Shown: positions 42,164 to 52,109, counted from the first letter of the stretch. The stretch is DNA of 64,000 bases from Polynucleobacter sp. 30F-ANTBAC (GCF_018882385.1 NZ_JACVON010000001.1:976942-1040941); one strand, 5' to 3'. The notes: generated by a model from the letters alone, not told the origin. Numbers and translations: made by a program.

Positions 42164-42289
42164 TTGAGTGATTTATTTGATGAATTTCCAATGCTTTTAT
42201 TTATTTTAGAAGCAGGTGTTGCCTTAGTAATTTTCATCATTATTGTTGTTTGGACCATGATGGGCAGAAAAGACCGTCAAGATCGTTAA
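42164..42289 (+). CDS. Small single-pass membrane protein, 41 aa
   Basis: I found this frame by hand; it uses a TTG start with a strong AGGAG eight bases upstream and ends with TAA. The protein has an acidic N-terminus (MSDLFDEFPM), one hydrophobic helix (LLFILEAGVALVIFIIIVVW) and a charged tail (GRKDRQDR), so the tail is probably cytoplasmic. No family is recognised. It lies between mltA, which it diverges from, and vapC, with which it converges. The strong ribosome site and clean topology support a real gene. Confidence 0.65.
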   Translation: MSDLFDEFPMLLFILEAGVALVIFIIIVVWTMMGRKDRQDR

Positions 42290-42306
42290 GATCCTTAAAT
42301 CTAGAA

Positions 42307-42708
42307 TTAAACCCAATTCTCTAATGCAAGGTGTGGCACTCTTTTAAATTCTTTTAAATTATTGGTGACTAAAGTGAGCCCTTGGCTAATGGCGTGTGCA
42401 GCAATATGTATATCGTTCTCACCAATAATTTGCCCTTTTTTCTCTAATTTAGCCTTGATTTGGCCGTAATGCTGTGAGGCTTTAGCGTCATAAGATAAAA
42501 CTTCAAGATGACTAACGAATTCCTCTACAGCCTCTAAATTTTTATCAACCTGCTGACTTTTTTCTGCCCCGTACATCAACTCGGATAGGGTAATGCTAGA
42601 TATCGCCATTCGGCTGGCATTTTTATTGAAGACTTCTAATACTTTTATGGGTCTTCTTTTAAGCACGTAAATAACTATATTGGTATCAAGTAAGTATCTC
42701 AGCATCAC
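42307..42708 (-). CDS. vapC: VapC-type PIN-domain toxin
   Basis: VapC toxins are Mg-dependent endoribonucleases, many cutting tRNA or rRNA. The acidic residues of the PIN fold are visible: Asp in [12 protein letters not shown], Glu in [10 protein letters not shown], Asp in [11 protein letters not shown], and the late [20 protein letters not shown]. Length 133 is typical. It overlaps the vapB stop by four bases, the usual antitoxin-first arrangement. Confidence 0.93.
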   Translation of the reverse strand: MMLRYLLDTNIVIYVLKRRPIKVLEVFNKNASRMAISSITLSELMYGAEKSQQVDKNLEAVEEFVSHLEVLSYDAKASQHYGQIKAKLEKKGQIIGENDIHIAAHAISQGLTLVTNNLKEFKRVPHLALENWV

Positions 42709-42944
42709 AAACGTTCTCTTTCAGCGCTTCTCTGCTCGCCACGCTCATTCATAAAATCATCACTGACAACCGGACCACTTAAAAAGAAACTATCCCAGGT
42801 GTTATCAAGAGGCGTAATAATCCTATCGCGACCACGAATTCGCACAACAACTTTTTTCACTTCTTCGGGTAATCTAACTTCCGCTGGCAATCTAATGGCC
42901 TGAGTACGGTTATTAATAAAAACGGTTGCAGTTGTTATTGACAT
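42705..42944 (-). CDS. vapB: VapB-type antitoxin
   Basis: This 79-residue protein pairs with VapC. The N-terminal half is a SpoVT/AbrB swapped-hairpin DNA-binding domain ([19 protein letters not shown]), and the C-terminal part ([20 protein letters not shown]) is the toxin-neutralising tail typical of VapB. It likely represses its own operon; an 11-base direct repeat lies just upstream. Confidence 0.9.
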   Translation of the reverse strand: MSITTATVFINNRTQAIRLPAEVRLPEEVKKVVVRIRGRDRIITPLDNTWDSFFLSGPVVSDDFMNERGEQRSAERERL

Positions 42945-42964
42945 GAAGCACCTTTACCTAGCTT

Positions 42965-42988
42965 GTATATAGCATAAGTATATAGCAT
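42965..42988. promoter_or_regulatory. Direct repeats upstream of vapB (putative operator)
   Basis: GTATATAGCAT occurs twice with a 13-base period, 20-44 bases upstream of vapB. On the minus strand each copy reads ATGCTATATAC and contains -10-like sequence. Repeated sites at this position are expected for VapBC autorepression. Confidence 0.55.
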
Positions 42989-43025
42989 TCACAATCGATC
43001 GGCCACATCCAACAAATCGGGCTGA

Positions 43026-43400
43026 TTAATGCAGTGTTCTTGGCATGACAAGCGCAAACTCTGGAATAGGGGTTTGAAAAAACTGAGCATCTTCACTGCA
43101 ACAGAAGAATTCACCTCTCATGGTTCCCATAGGGGTCGGTAAAGTTGCCCAACTGGTGTACTCAAACTGCTCTCCAGGGCGTAAAAGTGGCTGTTGCCCT
43201 ACCACTCCTAAGCCGCGAACCTCTTGAACCTCGTTATCACCATCTGTAATGATCCAATGACGGGCAATCAGCTGAGCTGGAAGTTGCCCTATATTTCTAA
43301 TCGTAATGGTGTAAGCGAAGGCAAACTGCCTATTTTCGGCATCTGACTCGTCAGGGAGGTAGCTGACTTTGACCTGAACATTGAATTGGTGTTGTTCCAT
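43026..43400 (-). CDS. apaG: ApaG protein
   Basis: ApaG is a small fibronectin-III-like cytosolic protein; in E. coli it is cotranscribed with apaH and ksgA and linked to Co/Mg resistance, but its biochemical role is unsettled. Motifs are FAYTITIRNIGQLPAQLIAR, RHWIITDGDNEVQEVRGLGV and PTPMGTMRGEFFC. Length 124 is normal. Here it is adjacent to and divergent from rpe, as in many Burkholderiales. Confidence 0.94.
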   Translation of the reverse strand: MEQHQFNVQVKVSYLPDESDAENRQFAFAYTITIRNIGQLPAQLIARHWIITDGDNEVQEVRGLGVVGQQPLLRPGEQFEYTSWATLPTPMGTMRGEFFCCSEDAQFFQTPIPEFALVMPRTLH

Positions 43401-43458
43401 AGCAAGATTCTCCGCTATAGAAGACGCTACTGCAAGCCAGACCGAGCTAAAATGACTT

Positions 43459-44169
43459 ATGGCTAATACAAATACCCCACAAACCTACTTAATTGCCCCC
43501 TCCATTCTCTCGGCTGACTTTGCTCGCCTAGGTGAAGAAGTCAGATCAGTACTGGCTGCGGGGGCTGATTGGATCCACTTTGATGTAATGGACAACCATT
43601 ACGTACCCAATTTAACGATAGGCCCTTTGGTTTGTGAGGCTATTCGTTCTTACGCAGTCAAGGACGGTCAGCCAGCCTGCATTGATGTGCACTTAATGGT
43701 TGAACCAGTCGATCGCATCGTGCCGGACTTTGCCAAAGCAGGTGCTAATTTAATTAGCTTCCACCCAGAAGCCAGTTCTCACATTGATAGAACTTTAGGC
43801 TTGATCAAAGATAACGGCTGCCAAGCAGGCTTGGTCTTTAACCCAGCCACACCACTGCACTACCTAGACCATGTTTTGGATAAGTTAGACTTGGTTCTTC
43901 TCATGTCGGTCAACCCCGGCTTTGGCGGACAATCTTTTATTCCAGGAACTTTGGATAAATTGCGTGAAACCAAAGCCAAGTTGAATGCTTATGAAGCTAA
44001 ATCTGGACGAAAAATTCGTTTAGAGGTTGATGGAGGTGTAAAAGCCGACAATATTCGCGAAATCGCTGCTGCTGGCGCTGATACTTTTGTGGCTGGATCT
44101 GCCATCTTTGGCAAACCTGATTACAAAACCATCATTGATACGATGCGTGGAGAATTAGGAAAAGTTTGA
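43459..44169 (+). CDS. rpe: Ribulose-phosphate 3-epimerase
   Basis: Rpe interconverts ribulose-5-phosphate and xylulose-5-phosphate in the pentose phosphate pathway. Motifs: [36 protein letters not shown] with metal-binding His and Asp, [16 protein letters not shown] and [12 protein letters not shown]. Length 236. Its TGA overlaps the trpE ATG, so trpE translation is coupled. The phosphoglycolate phosphatase gene gph, often between rpe and trpE, is absent here. Confidence 0.97.
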   Translation: MANTNTPQTYLIAPSILSADFARLGEEVRSVLAAGADWIHFDVMDNHYVPNLTIGPLVCEAIRSYAVKDGQPACIDVHLMVEPVDRIVPDFAKAGANLISFHPEASSHIDRTLGLIKDNGCQAGLVFNPATPLHYLDHVLDKLDLVLLMSVNPGFGGQSFIPGTLDKLRETKAKLNAYEAKSGRKIRLEVDGGVKADNIREIAAAGADTFVAGSAIFGKPDYKTIIDTMRGELGKV

Positions 44170-45686
44170 TGCAACGTAAAGACTTCAACGCCTTGGCAAA
44201 ACAAGGCTATAACCGTATTGCTTTAGTTTCCGAAGCTTTAGCAGATTTAGAGACGCCTTTATCTCTTTATCTAAAACTCACCCAAGAGCACGGTTCAAAA
44301 AATACCTTCCTATTAGAGTCTGTCGTGGGCGGTGAACGCTTTGGACGTTATTCGATTATTGGCTTGCAAGCCAAAACCTTAATTAAAGTGAGTGGTGGTC
44401 CTAAAAACACGTTGACCCAAGTGATAACAGATGGTCAGGTTGTTGAAACTGATCATGGCAACCCTTTAGACTTCATTGCGGATTATCACAAGCGCTTCAA
44501 AGTAGCGTTACAGCCAGGTTTACCTCGTTTTTGCGGTGGTCTAGCTGGTTATTTTGGTTATGACACCATTCGTTATATTGAGCCTCGCTTGGCTGAGCAA
44601 AAATTACCAGACGAAATGAATTTGCCAGATATTCAGTTGATGCTGACGGAAGAGTTGGCAGTCATTGATAACCTAGCTGGTAAGTTATATCTAATTGTTT
44701 ATGCCAATCCACAAGTGGCCGATTCTTACGAGCAAGCACAAAGCCGACTTCACGATTTACGCCAAGGTTTGACTGCAGCGGTTAAGAATCCGAGCACGGC
44801 TCCCACTCAGAAAACAGAAGCGATCCGTAAATTTGCTAAAGCTGATTTCATCGATGCTGTTAAACGGACAAAAGAATATGTCTTGGCAGGCGATTGCATG
44901 CAAGTAGTGATTGGTCAAAGAATCAGCCAACCCTACACCGATTCACCCCTGTCTCTTTATAGAGCTTTGCGATCCTTAAATCCTTCGCCCTATATGTACC
45001 TTTATGACTTTGGTGATCATCAAGTAGTTGGCTCATCCCCAGAAATCTTAGTTCGCCAAGAAACAAAAAATGTAGCTGGCGAGCAAAAGCGTTATGTCAC
45101 TGTTCGCCCGATTGCTGGAACACGCCCAAGAGGCACCAATCCAGAACACGATGAGCAGTTAGCCAAGGAACTATTGGCAGACCCCAAAGAAATTGCCGAA
45201 CATGTGATGTTGATTGATTTAGCGCGCAACGATGTCGGCAGAATTGCTAAAAATGGTAGCGTTAAAGTGACTGATCGCATGGTGATCGAAAAGTATTCTC
45301 ACGTTCAACACATTGTGAGCTCGGTTGAAGGTGAACTCTTAGATAGCGCTACCAATATGGATGTTTTAAAAGCCACTTTCCCAGCAGGCACCTTATCTGG
45401 CGCTCCAAAAATTCGCGCTATGGAAATCATTGATGAGATGGAGATTGTGAAACGTGGCATTTATGGTGGTGCTGCCGGCTACCTATCTTTCTCAGGCGAC
45501 ATGGATGTGGCGATTGTGATTCGAACAGGCATCATCAAGGATGGCCATGTTCATTCTCAAGCAGGTGCGGGTGTGGTCGCTGACTCAGATCCAGAATCTG
45601 AATGGAAAGAAACGGAAGCCAAAGCACGCGCTGTACTACGCGCTGCTGAAATGGTTCAAGGAGGTCTCGATGCTAGTAATGATTGA
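44169..45686 (+). CDS. trpE: Anthranilate synthase component I
   Basis: TrpE makes anthranilate from chorismate with ammonia delivered by TrpG. The tryptophan-feedback site [18 protein letters not shown] is at about residues 50-67. The chorismate domain has [40 protein letters not shown] and [17 protein letters not shown]. The ATG at 44169 (TGATG overlap with rpe) is preferred over a TTG one codon earlier. Length 505. Confidence 0.97.
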   Translation: MQRKDFNALAKQGYNRIALVSEALADLETPLSLYLKLTQEHGSKNTFLLESVVGGERFGRYSIIGLQAKTLIKVSGGPKNTLTQVITDGQVVETDHGNPLDFIADYHKRFKVALQPGLPRFCGGLAGYFGYDTIRYIEPRLAEQKLPDEMNLPDIQLMLTEELAVIDNLAGKLYLIVYANPQVADSYEQAQSRLHDLRQGLTAAVKNPSTAPTQKTEAIRKFAKADFIDAVKRTKEYVLAGDCMQVVIGQRISQPYTDSPLSLYRALRSLNPSPYMYLYDFGDHQVVGSSPEILVRQETKNVAGEQKRYVTVRPIAGTRPRGTNPEHDEQLAKELLADPKEIAEHVMLIDLARNDVGRIAKNGSVKVTDRMVIEKYSHVQHIVSSVEGELLDSATNMDVLKATFPAGTLSGAPKIRAMEIIDEMEIVKRGIYGGAAGYLSFSGDMDVAIVIRTGIIKDGHVHSQAGAGVVADSDPESEWKETEAKARAVLRAAEMVQGGLDASND

Positions 45687-46254
45687 TAACTATGACTCCT
45701 TTACTTATAACTTGGTTCAGTATTTTGGTGAATTAGGTGCAGAGGTAAAAGTTTTTAGGAATGATGAAATCACCATCCCTGAGATTGAGGCGTTGAAGCC
45801 TGATCACATTTGTATTTCTCCAGGACCGTGTAGCCCTAAAGAGGCTGGCATCTCGGTTGCCGCCTTGCAACACTTTGCCGGCAAAGTGCCTCTGTTAGGT
45901 GTTTGCCTAGGTCATCAAGCCATTGGTGAAGCTTTTGGCGGGAGAGTCATTCGCGCCAAACGTGTCATGCATGGCAAAACAGATACAGTTCATACCACTC
46001 AGCAAGGCGTCTTCAGAGATTTACCAAAAGAATTCACGGTCACTCGTTACCACTCTCTTGCTATCGAAAAAGAAAGCTTGCCAGTTGATTTAGAAATTAC
46101 AGCCTGGACTGATGATGGTGAAATCATGGGTGTACGCCATAAGAAATTTGCAATTGAAGGCGTTCAGTTTCATCCAGAATCCATTTTGTCAGAATACGGT
46201 CACGAGTTATTAAATAACTTTTTAAAGACTCAAAGCCCTGTTATTAAAGCTTAA
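45670..46254 (+). CDS. trpG: Anthranilate synthase component II (glutamine amidotransferase)
   Basis: TrpG hydrolyses glutamine and passes ammonia to TrpE. The class I amidotransferase triad is visible: Cys in [19 protein letters not shown], and His and Glu in [14 protein letters not shown]. The start is [17 protein letters not shown] preceded by MLV; the ATG at 45670 has an AGGAGGT eight bases upstream inside trpE. The frame is open further upstream, but that stretch is trpE in another frame. Length 194; it overlaps trpE by 17 bases. Confidence 0.96.
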   Translation: MLVMIDNYDSFTYNLVQYFGELGAEVKVFRNDEITIPEIEALKPDHICISPGPCSPKEAGISVAALQHFAGKVPLLGVCLGHQAIGEAFGGRVIRAKRVMHGKTDTVHTTQQGVFRDLPKEFTVTRYHSLAIEKESLPVDLEITAWTDDGEIMGVRHKKFAIEGVQFHPESILSEYGHELLNNFLKTQSPVIKA

Positions 46255-46270
46255 GACTGAAGGTTTAATT

Positions 46271-47308
46271 ATGTCCATTACGCCACAAGAAGCCTTACAG
46301 AGCTGCATTGAACATCGTGAACTAGCTCATGACGACATGTTACAGATCATGCGTGCCATCATGTCAGGCGAACTATCGCCAACAATGACTGCATCTATCT
46401 TGACAGCTTTGCGCTCGAAAAAAGAAACGATTGGTGAAATCTCAGCAGCGGCCATGGTGATGCGTGAGTTTGCGACACCAGTCACTGTTGCGGATAACAG
46501 TCACTTCGTCGACATCGTTGGCACAGGTGGAGATGGCGCTCACACATTTAATATTTCAACCACGGCCATGTTTGTAGCAGCTGGGGCTGGGGCAAAAGTT
46601 GCCAAGCATGGTAATCGCAGCGTCAGTAGCAAATCTGGCACTGCTGATGTTTTAGAGGCTTTAGGTGTATGTATCACCTTGCAAGCACCCCAAGTTGCCA
46701 AATCTCTAGATAGTTGTGGCATGGGGTTTATGTTTGCTCCTAACCACCACCCAGCCATGAAGAATGTGGCTGCCGTTCGAAAAGAAATGGGGGTTCGGAC
46801 TATTTTTAACATCCTAGGACCACTCACTAACCCAGCAAATGCACCGCACATGTTGATGGGTGTTTTCCACCCTGACTTAGTTGGCATCCAAGCTAGAGCT
46901 CTTCAAAAATTAGGTCTTCAGCACGCCTTAGTTGTGTACGGCAAAGATGGCTTAGATGAGGTATCTCTTGAGGGACCCACGATGATCGGTGAGCTCATTC
47001 ATGGTGAAATTAAGGAATATGAAATCTCACCCCAAGATTTTGGTTTAAAGACATGCTCCACATCGCACTTTAAAGTAGCCAGCCCTGAAGAATCTATGAA
47101 GATAGTTTTGGGTGTTTTGAATGGTGAAACGGGTCCCGCTCAAGATATTGTTTGTCTAAATGCTGGCGCTGCACTTTACGCTGCTGATCTTGCCAAAGAC
47201 ATTGGTGAGGGACTTATCATGGCCCAAGCAGCTATTCAAAATGGTCAAGCTAAAGCCAAATTAGATGAGTTCATTGCAACAACTCAAAGACTAGCAACAT
47301 CTCAATAA
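46271..47308 (+). CDS. trpD: Anthranilate phosphoribosyltransferase
   Basis: TrpD joins anthranilate to PRPP. The diagnostic [20 protein letters not shown] loop (PRPP binding), [20 protein letters not shown] and the Asp-Glu pair in [14 protein letters not shown] are present. Length 345. It follows trpG after 16 bases and is a stand-alone enzyme, not fused to trpG. Confidence 0.97.
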   Translation: MSITPQEALQSCIEHRELAHDDMLQIMRAIMSGELSPTMTASILTALRSKKETIGEISAAAMVMREFATPVTVADNSHFVDIVGTGGDGAHTFNISTTAMFVAAGAGAKVAKHGNRSVSSKSGTADVLEALGVCITLQAPQVAKSLDSCGMGFMFAPNHHPAMKNVAAVRKEMGVRTIFNILGPLTNPANAPHMLMGVFHPDLVGIQARALQKLGLQHALVVYGKDGLDEVSLEGPTMIGELIHGEIKEYEISPQDFGLKTCSTSHFKVASPEESMKIVLGVLNGETGPAQDIVCLNAGAALYAADLAKDIGEGLIMAQAAIQNGQAKAKLDEFIATTQRLATSQ

Positions 47309-47336
47309 AAATATCAAGAATATAAAAAATTACATC

Positions 47337-48143
47337 ATGAGCGACATTCTAAAACGTATATTGGCCACTAAGTTTGATGAAGTCTCTAAAGCATCTGCTC
47401 AAATTCCAATGCATACCGTACGATCTGATGCTGAAGCTAGTTTGAATGACTCGCATCAAAAACCACGCGGTTTCATTGCAAACATTGAAAATAAAATATC
47501 ACTTGGTCAGGCCGGCGTCATTGCTGAAATTAAAAAAGCCAGCCCAAGTAAAGGTGTCTTTAGAGATGATTTCAATCCTGCCAAAATTGCAGAGTCTTAT
47601 GAAAGTAATGGTGCCGCTTGCTTATCAGTATTAACCGATAAAGACTATTTTCAAGGTTCTGCCCAATACCTGAGAGAAGCTCGCAACCACTGCCATATTC
47701 CTGTTCTGAGAAAAGATTTCTTGGTGGATGCTTATCAAGTGTATGAAGCACGAGCCATGGGTGCGGATGCGATTCTATTAATTGCAGCAGCTTTAGATGA
47801 TTCTCAAATGAAAGACTTTGAGAGTATTGCCCATGAATTGCAAATGGACGTACTCGTTGAGGTTCACGATGGCGCTGAGCTTGACCGTGCTCTCAAACTA
47901 AAAACACCTTTACTTGGCATTAATAATCGCAACCTCAGAACATTTGAGGTGAGCCTAGATGTCACACTGTCATTATTGCAATACATTCCAAAAGAAAAGC
48001 GCGTTGTCACAGAAAGTGGCATTCTCAATCAAGAGGATGTTCATAAAATGCGCGCTGCTGACGTTCATGCCTTCTTAGTCGGCGAGGCCTTTATGCGTCA
48101 AGATGATCCTGGATTAGGCTTAAAACAATTATTTTTTAAATAA
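47337..48143 (+). CDS. trpC: Indole-3-glycerol-phosphate synthase
   Basis: TrpC closes the indole ring from CdRP with loss of CO2. The beta/alpha-barrel motifs [19 protein letters not shown] (catalytic Glu and Lys), [33 protein letters not shown] and [13 protein letters not shown] are all present. Length 268. It is monofunctional and is the last trp gene here; trpF, trpB and trpA lie elsewhere. Confidence 0.97.
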   Translation: MSDILKRILATKFDEVSKASAQIPMHTVRSDAEASLNDSHQKPRGFIANIENKISLGQAGVIAEIKKASPSKGVFRDDFNPAKIAESYESNGAACLSVLTDKDYFQGSAQYLREARNHCHIPVLRKDFLVDAYQVYEARAMGADAILLIAAALDDSQMKDFESIAHELQMDVLVEVHDGAELDRALKLKTPLLGINNRNLRTFEVSLDVTLSLLQYIPKEKRVVTESGILNQEDVHKMRAADVHAFLVGEAFMRQDDPGLGLKQLFFK

Positions 48144-48155
48144 AATCAGCAACCC

Positions 48156-48581
48156 TTATTTCAAGTCACCACCCAATGCTCGCGCCTTGATTTCAGAGGC
48201 ACGCATCAGACTTGCGGGTTGACCACCAATTGCCCAATATTGCGGGGGTATGGGCCAACATCCCCCGCGAATCCAAGACCTATCGACTTTCAATACGTCT
48301 ACCACAAGGTCTGTAAAACCTGTCAATAGTTGATGACATTGCTCTATGGGTCTCCCTTCCAGAACAAGAAAGTGAAAGTACGGTGCTTCAACACCTCCTT
48401 CACTCAACAACTCACCTGCAACAGCCATATGTCTCTTTTGATAAAAATTAACAAAAACTCTGACTCTATCCAGAGGACAAGCTAAAACTTCAGCATATAG
48501 ATGACTCGATGACACTAATAACTCTTTTATTTGTGAATCTGAGTAGCAATTGTCTGCTAAGTGATATTCCAAGATGGGCAT
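48156..48581 (-). CDS. Two-domain tautomerase-family protein
   Basis: Length 141, about twice a 4-oxalocrotonate tautomerase subunit. Pro follows the start Met (MPILEYHL), the position of the catalytic amino-terminal Pro after Met removal. The second half repeats the fold (PYFHFLVLEGRPIEQCHQLL, then WAIGGQPASLM). It is paralogous to the protein at 52110-52547. The fused form resembles cis-CaaD-type tautomerases. It diverges from a TetR gene and its -10 (TATACT, 48628-48623) lies near the TetR palindrome, so that regulator probably controls it. Substrate unknown; context suggests an aromatic ring-cleavage product. Confidence 0.75.
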   Translation of the reverse strand: MPILEYHLADNCYSDSQIKELLVSSSHLYAEVLACPLDRVRVFVNFYQKRHMAVAGELLSEGGVEAPYFHFLVLEGRPIEQCHQLLTGFTDLVVDVLKVDRSWIRGGCWPIPPQYWAIGGQPASLMRASEIKARALGGDLK

Positions 48582-48643
48582 GATTTATCTTTCAAAATAT
48601 TTTTTTATCATAGCCTCAAATTAGTATAAACGCTAATAGAAAA

Positions 48644-48665
48644 AATGATACCGATTGGTATCATT
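48644..48665. promoter_or_regulatory. Palindromic operator between tautomerase and tetR
   Basis: AATGATACC, spacer GATT, GGTATCATT: a perfect nine-base dyad with a four-base spacer. It lies 29 bases before the tetR ATG and overlaps the likely -35 of the divergent tautomerase promoter. Size and place fit a TetR-dimer operator. Confidence 0.75.
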
Positions 48666-48693
48666 CAATACAAATATAACTTTCATCATTTCA

Positions 48694-49269
48694 ATGACTA
48701 GTTTCTTATCCCTAAAAGATAGAATTTTATCTTCCGCAGCAGAGCTCTTTTATCACAACGGTATCAGAGCTGTTGGCGTTGAAGAGGTGGCCAAACACGC
48801 AGCTACCACCAAGGCTGGTATTTATAGAAACTTTGAATCGAAGGATCATTTGATTGCTGAATGGCTTCAACAACAAAATGATCAACATCGTGATTGGTGG
48901 TTAAGTATTTATATTCAGTACCCTAATGATCCACTTACACAACTCAAAGAAATTATTCGTGGCGTTGGTCAAGCACTACTTCTTAGCTCACGTGGCTGTC
49001 CATTAACCAACTCATCTGTTGAGTTAACTGATGATGATCACATCGCTAGATCTGTGGTGCTTGAACATAAGGCTTGGATTAGGAATGAACTAAAGTCTTT
49101 ATGTAAACAAGCCAAACTTCCATCGCACACTTCCTTAGCAGAAATGCTTTTTCTTTTGATAGAAGGCGCGAAAATCAGTACCAATTCATTTGAATCAAAA
49201 AGCCCCGCAAAGAATCTTGCTAGCTCAGCTAATTCATTGATATTGGCTTATCAAACATCTATTAAATAA
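48694..49269 (+). CDS. TetR-family transcriptional regulator
   Basis: TetR-family repressors bind operator dyads and leave on ligand binding. The N-terminal helix-turn-helix is seen in KDRILSSAAELFYHNGIRAV and VAKHAATTKAGIYRNFESKD; the C-terminal ligand domain has no recognisable specificity. The frame extends up to 48655, but that would place the start inside the operator; ATG at 48694 gives 191 residues and a typical beginning. The porin-like gene follows after 34 bases and the tautomerase diverges, so either or both may be targets. Confidence 0.88.
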   Translation: MTSFLSLKDRILSSAAELFYHNGIRAVGVEEVAKHAATTKAGIYRNFESKDHLIAEWLQQQNDQHRDWWLSIYIQYPNDPLTQLKEIIRGVGQALLLSSRGCPLTNSSVELTDDDHIARSVVLEHKAWIRNELKSLCKQAKLPSHTSLAEMLFLLIEGAKISTNSFESKSPAKNLASSANSLILAYQTSIK

Positions 49270-49303
49270 ATCCACATACATCTATTTTTATTCAAGGAAA
49301 CTC

Positions 49304-50725
49304 ATGAATCATCCTCACTTTAAAAAAGTAGCTTTTATACAACTAGCTACTTTTTTGCTGGCAACATCAACTATGACATCAGCCCAATCTCAGGCAGATA
49401 CATCTAAGAATACAAGTAGCCCATTCTTATTAGAAGAGACCTCAGTAGGTAAAGCCATTAAAGAAACCACTGGCGCTACAGTCTTTGGATTATTGCAAGC
49501 AGGCTATTCATATAACGACGTCACCAGCTCTGGAGACAAAAAGAAGTCACGCTCAAATACTATTGCCGGGCCATCTGATGAAGGTCCTCAATTTAATGGC
49601 ATGATTCTTTCAATTGAAAAATTACCAGAAGCGAACTTTATCCCCAGAATCACACCTTTACCTGGCCCTATGTCAGAGAAGTATTCATGGGGATTTAGAG
49701 CAGACTTGCACTATGGTCGTGATAGTTTGATGTCTGCCGCCAATGGCATTGAAAACACTTGGCATCGTAATCAAGGAGCCCCAGGAATTCCACCTAACGC
49801 GAACCAGATGAATTACCTATCATTTCCAATGGTTTATGCACAAGCTTATGCCCCACTTGGTCTTGGCACTGCTATTACAACCGGTCGCTTTGGTGTTAAT
49901 CTAGGATATGAAATTCCACCATCATGGCGCCAAGCGCCTAACTTCTTTTACTCAAGAACTTACGCCTTAGTTTCACAAATTGACCAAATTATTGGCACTC
50001 AAATTTCAACTAATCTGGTTCGCAATCAATACGGCATGGTTCTTGGTGAGTTTGGTTTCGGTAAAGGCTATCAATTAGGTAAAGACAATAACAACAGTAA
50101 TAACGTTTTTGGTGTTTTGCGCTGGAGAAGTAATGACATGTCTAAGTTCATCAACTACAGCTTCATTGCTGGGGATGAACAGACTGATTCAACTCGTTCA
50201 AACGAAGCGATGACTTGGTACCCTAATCATCCTATAGTTGCATCAACAGGTCAAAGAAGAGAGCAGCATTCGCTTGTGGCTGGCTTTGCACCCCATACTC
50301 AATGGAAGATTGCGGGCGAACTTCTTTATGGCAAACAAGAGGGCTCTGGTGATGCCTGCTATATCGTGAACCCGGCTACATGCACGCCATTTACTGGTGC
50401 CGCGTATAAAGGCTTCAATGGTCACTTAACATTCAAAGTATCCGAAACAATTCGCTATGGCTTGCGCTATGAAATATTTAAAGACCCGCAAGGTTTTGCT
50501 TTGACACCATTAGGCACTCCTGGAGCAACGGTCCAAGCATTGACCCTTGGTGCTAATATTGATCTAAACAAAAATATAGTTTTAAGGCCAGAGCTAAGGC
50601 ATGATTGGGCAAAGACCACGAATAGTGGAACTAAATTTTTTGGCAATGTACCACATGCAGGCCCATCAACTGCAACAGATAACAAACAAACAACTATCTC
50701 TGCAGATTTATTGTTTTACTTCTGA
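49304..50725 (+). CDS. Outer-membrane beta-barrel protein (BBP2/OmpL-like)
   Basis: A 473-residue putative outer-membrane channel. A signal peptide of about 27 residues ends at TSA-Q. The mature chain is rich in alternating aromatic strands, with GATVFGLLQAGYSYNDV at the start, SWGFRADLHYGRD in the middle and a C-terminal Phe (TISADLLFYF), as required for barrel insertion. It looks like the porin-2 barrel group rather than trimeric porins. Following tetR closely and ending at a terminator, it may be an uptake channel for the nearby aromatic pathway; that link is inference. Confidence 0.75.
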   Translation: MNHPHFKKVAFIQLATFLLATSTMTSAQSQADTSKNTSSPFLLEETSVGKAIKETTGATVFGLLQAGYSYNDVTSSGDKKKSRSNTIAGPSDEGPQFNGMILSIEKLPEANFIPRITPLPGPMSEKYSWGFRADLHYGRDSLMSAANGIENTWHRNQGAPGIPPNANQMNYLSFPMVYAQAYAPLGLGTAITTGRFGVNLGYEIPPSWRQAPNFFYSRTYALVSQIDQIIGTQISTNLVRNQYGMVLGEFGFGKGYQLGKDNNNSNNVFGVLRWRSNDMSKFINYSFIAGDEQTDSTRSNEAMTWYPNHPIVASTGQRREQHSLVAGFAPHTQWKIAGELLYGKQEGSGDACYIVNPATCTPFTGAAYKGFNGHLTFKVSETIRYGLRYEIFKDPQGFALTPLGTPGATVQALTLGANIDLNKNIVLRPELRHDWAKTTNSGTKFFGNVPHAGPSTATDNKQTTISADLLFYF

Positions 50726-50745
50726 TTGAGCCTGTAGTTGAGTTC

Positions 50746-50780
50746 AACCGGTTTTAGCAACAGCTATCACCGGTTTTTTA
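50746..50780 (+). terminator. Rho-independent terminator after the barrel gene
   Basis: AACCGGT pairs with ACCGGTT across a 16-base loop and is followed by TTTTTA on the plus strand. It sits 21 bases after the stop and touches the end of the convergent SnoaL-like gene. Confidence 0.75.
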
Positions 50781-51224
50781 TTTCTTATCTATATCCAACG
50801 GATAACCACGACCTTCGTAGTCAAAACCGCCAATTCGGTGTTCAACGACTCCTGTGTGTGTGGGGCTAGCATAGTAGGCCCTGATCTCCTGAATCTTTCC
50901 ATCAGGTGTGAATTGATACCATTCGTCACCGCGTAACACCTGACCTATTTTTTTCTTAAAGTGAGTCCATTCAATGACGGCTTTACCCGTTTCAGGGTCA
51001 CCCACAAAATTATCCACCGTCCAAAAAGAACCCAACTCAGCAACACATTTAGCCCAACAATCGCCAATAGCAACAGAACCACTTAAAACACCAAAGGGAC
51101 TTCCCTCTGGGAAATAATGTGTTCCTTCCTTAGTAAAAAAATTTTGAACTGCTTCTGAGCTACCCCTGTTGCAAGCATCAAAATAGTCGCGGATGGTTTT
51201 TTCCATTGATTCTTTAGTGAGCAT
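50778..51224 (-). CDS. SnoaL-like / NTF2-fold protein
   Basis: A 148-residue cytosolic protein with the NTF2-like cone fold pattern: helical start (MEKTIRDYFDACNRGSSEAV), then HYFPEGSPFG, VIEWTHFKKKIGQVLRGDEW and PDGKIQEIRAYYASP. Members include small isomerases, dehydratases and binding proteins. ATG at 51224 (MLTKESMEK) is preferred over one nine codons upstream. It is the last gene of the meta-cleavage run, 58 bases after the hydratase, so a role in handling a ring-cleavage product is possible but unproven. Confidence 0.75.
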   Translation of the reverse strand: MLTKESMEKTIRDYFDACNRGSSEAVQNFFTKEGTHYFPEGSPFGVLSGSVAIGDCWAKCVAELGSFWTVDNFVGDPETGKAVIEWTHFKKKIGQVLRGDEWYQFTPDGKIQEIRAYYASPTHTGVVEHRIGGFDYEGRGYPLDIDKK

Positions 51225-51282
51225 TTTGTTTTCTTTGTTGAACTGAAACAACTTTAAATAGAGTCTAAAAAACCGTCATCAC

Positions 51283-52074
51283 TTAAGAAAAATAGGCTTT
51301 GACATACCCTAGACCACCAAATTCCGCTAAAAACGTTTGTTTGGTTTTAGCGGGGTGAGCTTTCGTTAAACCACCCGTCATAATGATAGATCCGGCAGGG
51401 ATACTTAATTCCTGTTGAGCTAAAAAATTAGCCAACCATGCAATCGATGCCAAAGGATCGCCCATGGAATTAGCACCTATCCCGGTATCCAAACAAGCAC
51501 CCTCGGACCAAAGTAGAACGCCACTTAATCGAAGATCATCGACCTGAGATAGTTTCTTAGGCGCACCTAATACCACTCGAGCACCAGAACTATTGTCGGA
51601 AATATTATCGACCAAAGAAAATTTATATTCTTTGTAACGCGTATCCACAATCTCCAAAGCAGGCATCACTGCTTCAACATGACTCTGAATGGTATGGCGA
51701 GTTTGCCCAGCCCCCGAGATCTCTTGATTAATGAGGATAGCTATTTCCGGCTCAACCAATGGATGGATAAGCTCCTCAAATGGAATATAGCCATCTAAAG
51801 CACCTTCTCGATGATCCAGTAAATGATCTTTTGTTAAAACACCATAATTAGGCTCTGCTATATTCATTTGTGCACGCATGGCCGCACTGGTGTAGCCCAA
51901 CTTGAATCCCACCATTGGGCTTGAGCGATGTCTCAATGTCGCAGCTTGAATCGCGTAGGCATCATCATGTGTTAACTCGGGATGAAGAGATGTCAGGGTA
52001 TCAATTGGAGTTTGAGTTTGCTCAGCTATCCAAAGGTTAGAGGAAAGCTTCTCAATTAAATCTTTAGATGCCAT
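51283..52074 (-). CDS. 2-hydroxypentadienoate hydratase / 4-oxalocrotonate decarboxylase family
   Basis: This family acts in the lower meta pathway: XylJ/DmpE/MhpD hydrate 2-hydroxypenta-2,4-dienoate and XylI/DmpH decarboxylate 4-oxalocrotonate. The sequence shows MVGFKLGYTSAAMRAQM, the metal-site ELIHPLVEPEIAILI, ALEIVDTRY and TGIGANSMGDPLASIAWLAN. Length 263 fits both. It follows a tautomerase, which favours the decarboxylase role, but XylI and XylJ are too alike to separate by eye. The ATG at 52074 is preferred to the GTG just before it. Confidence 0.85.
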   Translation of the reverse strand: MASKDLIEKLSSNLWIAEQTQTPIDTLTSLHPELTHDDAYAIQAATLRHRSSPMVGFKLGYTSAAMRAQMNIAEPNYGVLTKDHLLDHREGALDGYIPFEELIHPLVEPEIAILINQEISGAGQTRHTIQSHVEAVMPALEIVDTRYKEYKFSLVDNISDNSSGARVVLGAPKKLSQVDDLRLSGVLLWSEGACLDTGIGANSMGDPLASIAWLANFLAQQELSIPAGSIIMTGGLTKAHPAKTKQTFLAEFGGLGYVKAYFS

Positions 52075-52109
52075 CACCGTTCTCTCATCAATAAGTTTTA
52101 GAAAATACG

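Noticed and set aside
45541..45669. A 43-residue N-terminal extension of TrpG
   Set aside because: It is trpE sequence in another frame; an AGGAGGT site supports the start at 45670.
48655..48693. An upstream ATG for the TetR regulator
   Set aside because: It would place the start inside the operator dyad and add residues absent from the family; ATG at 48694 fits better.
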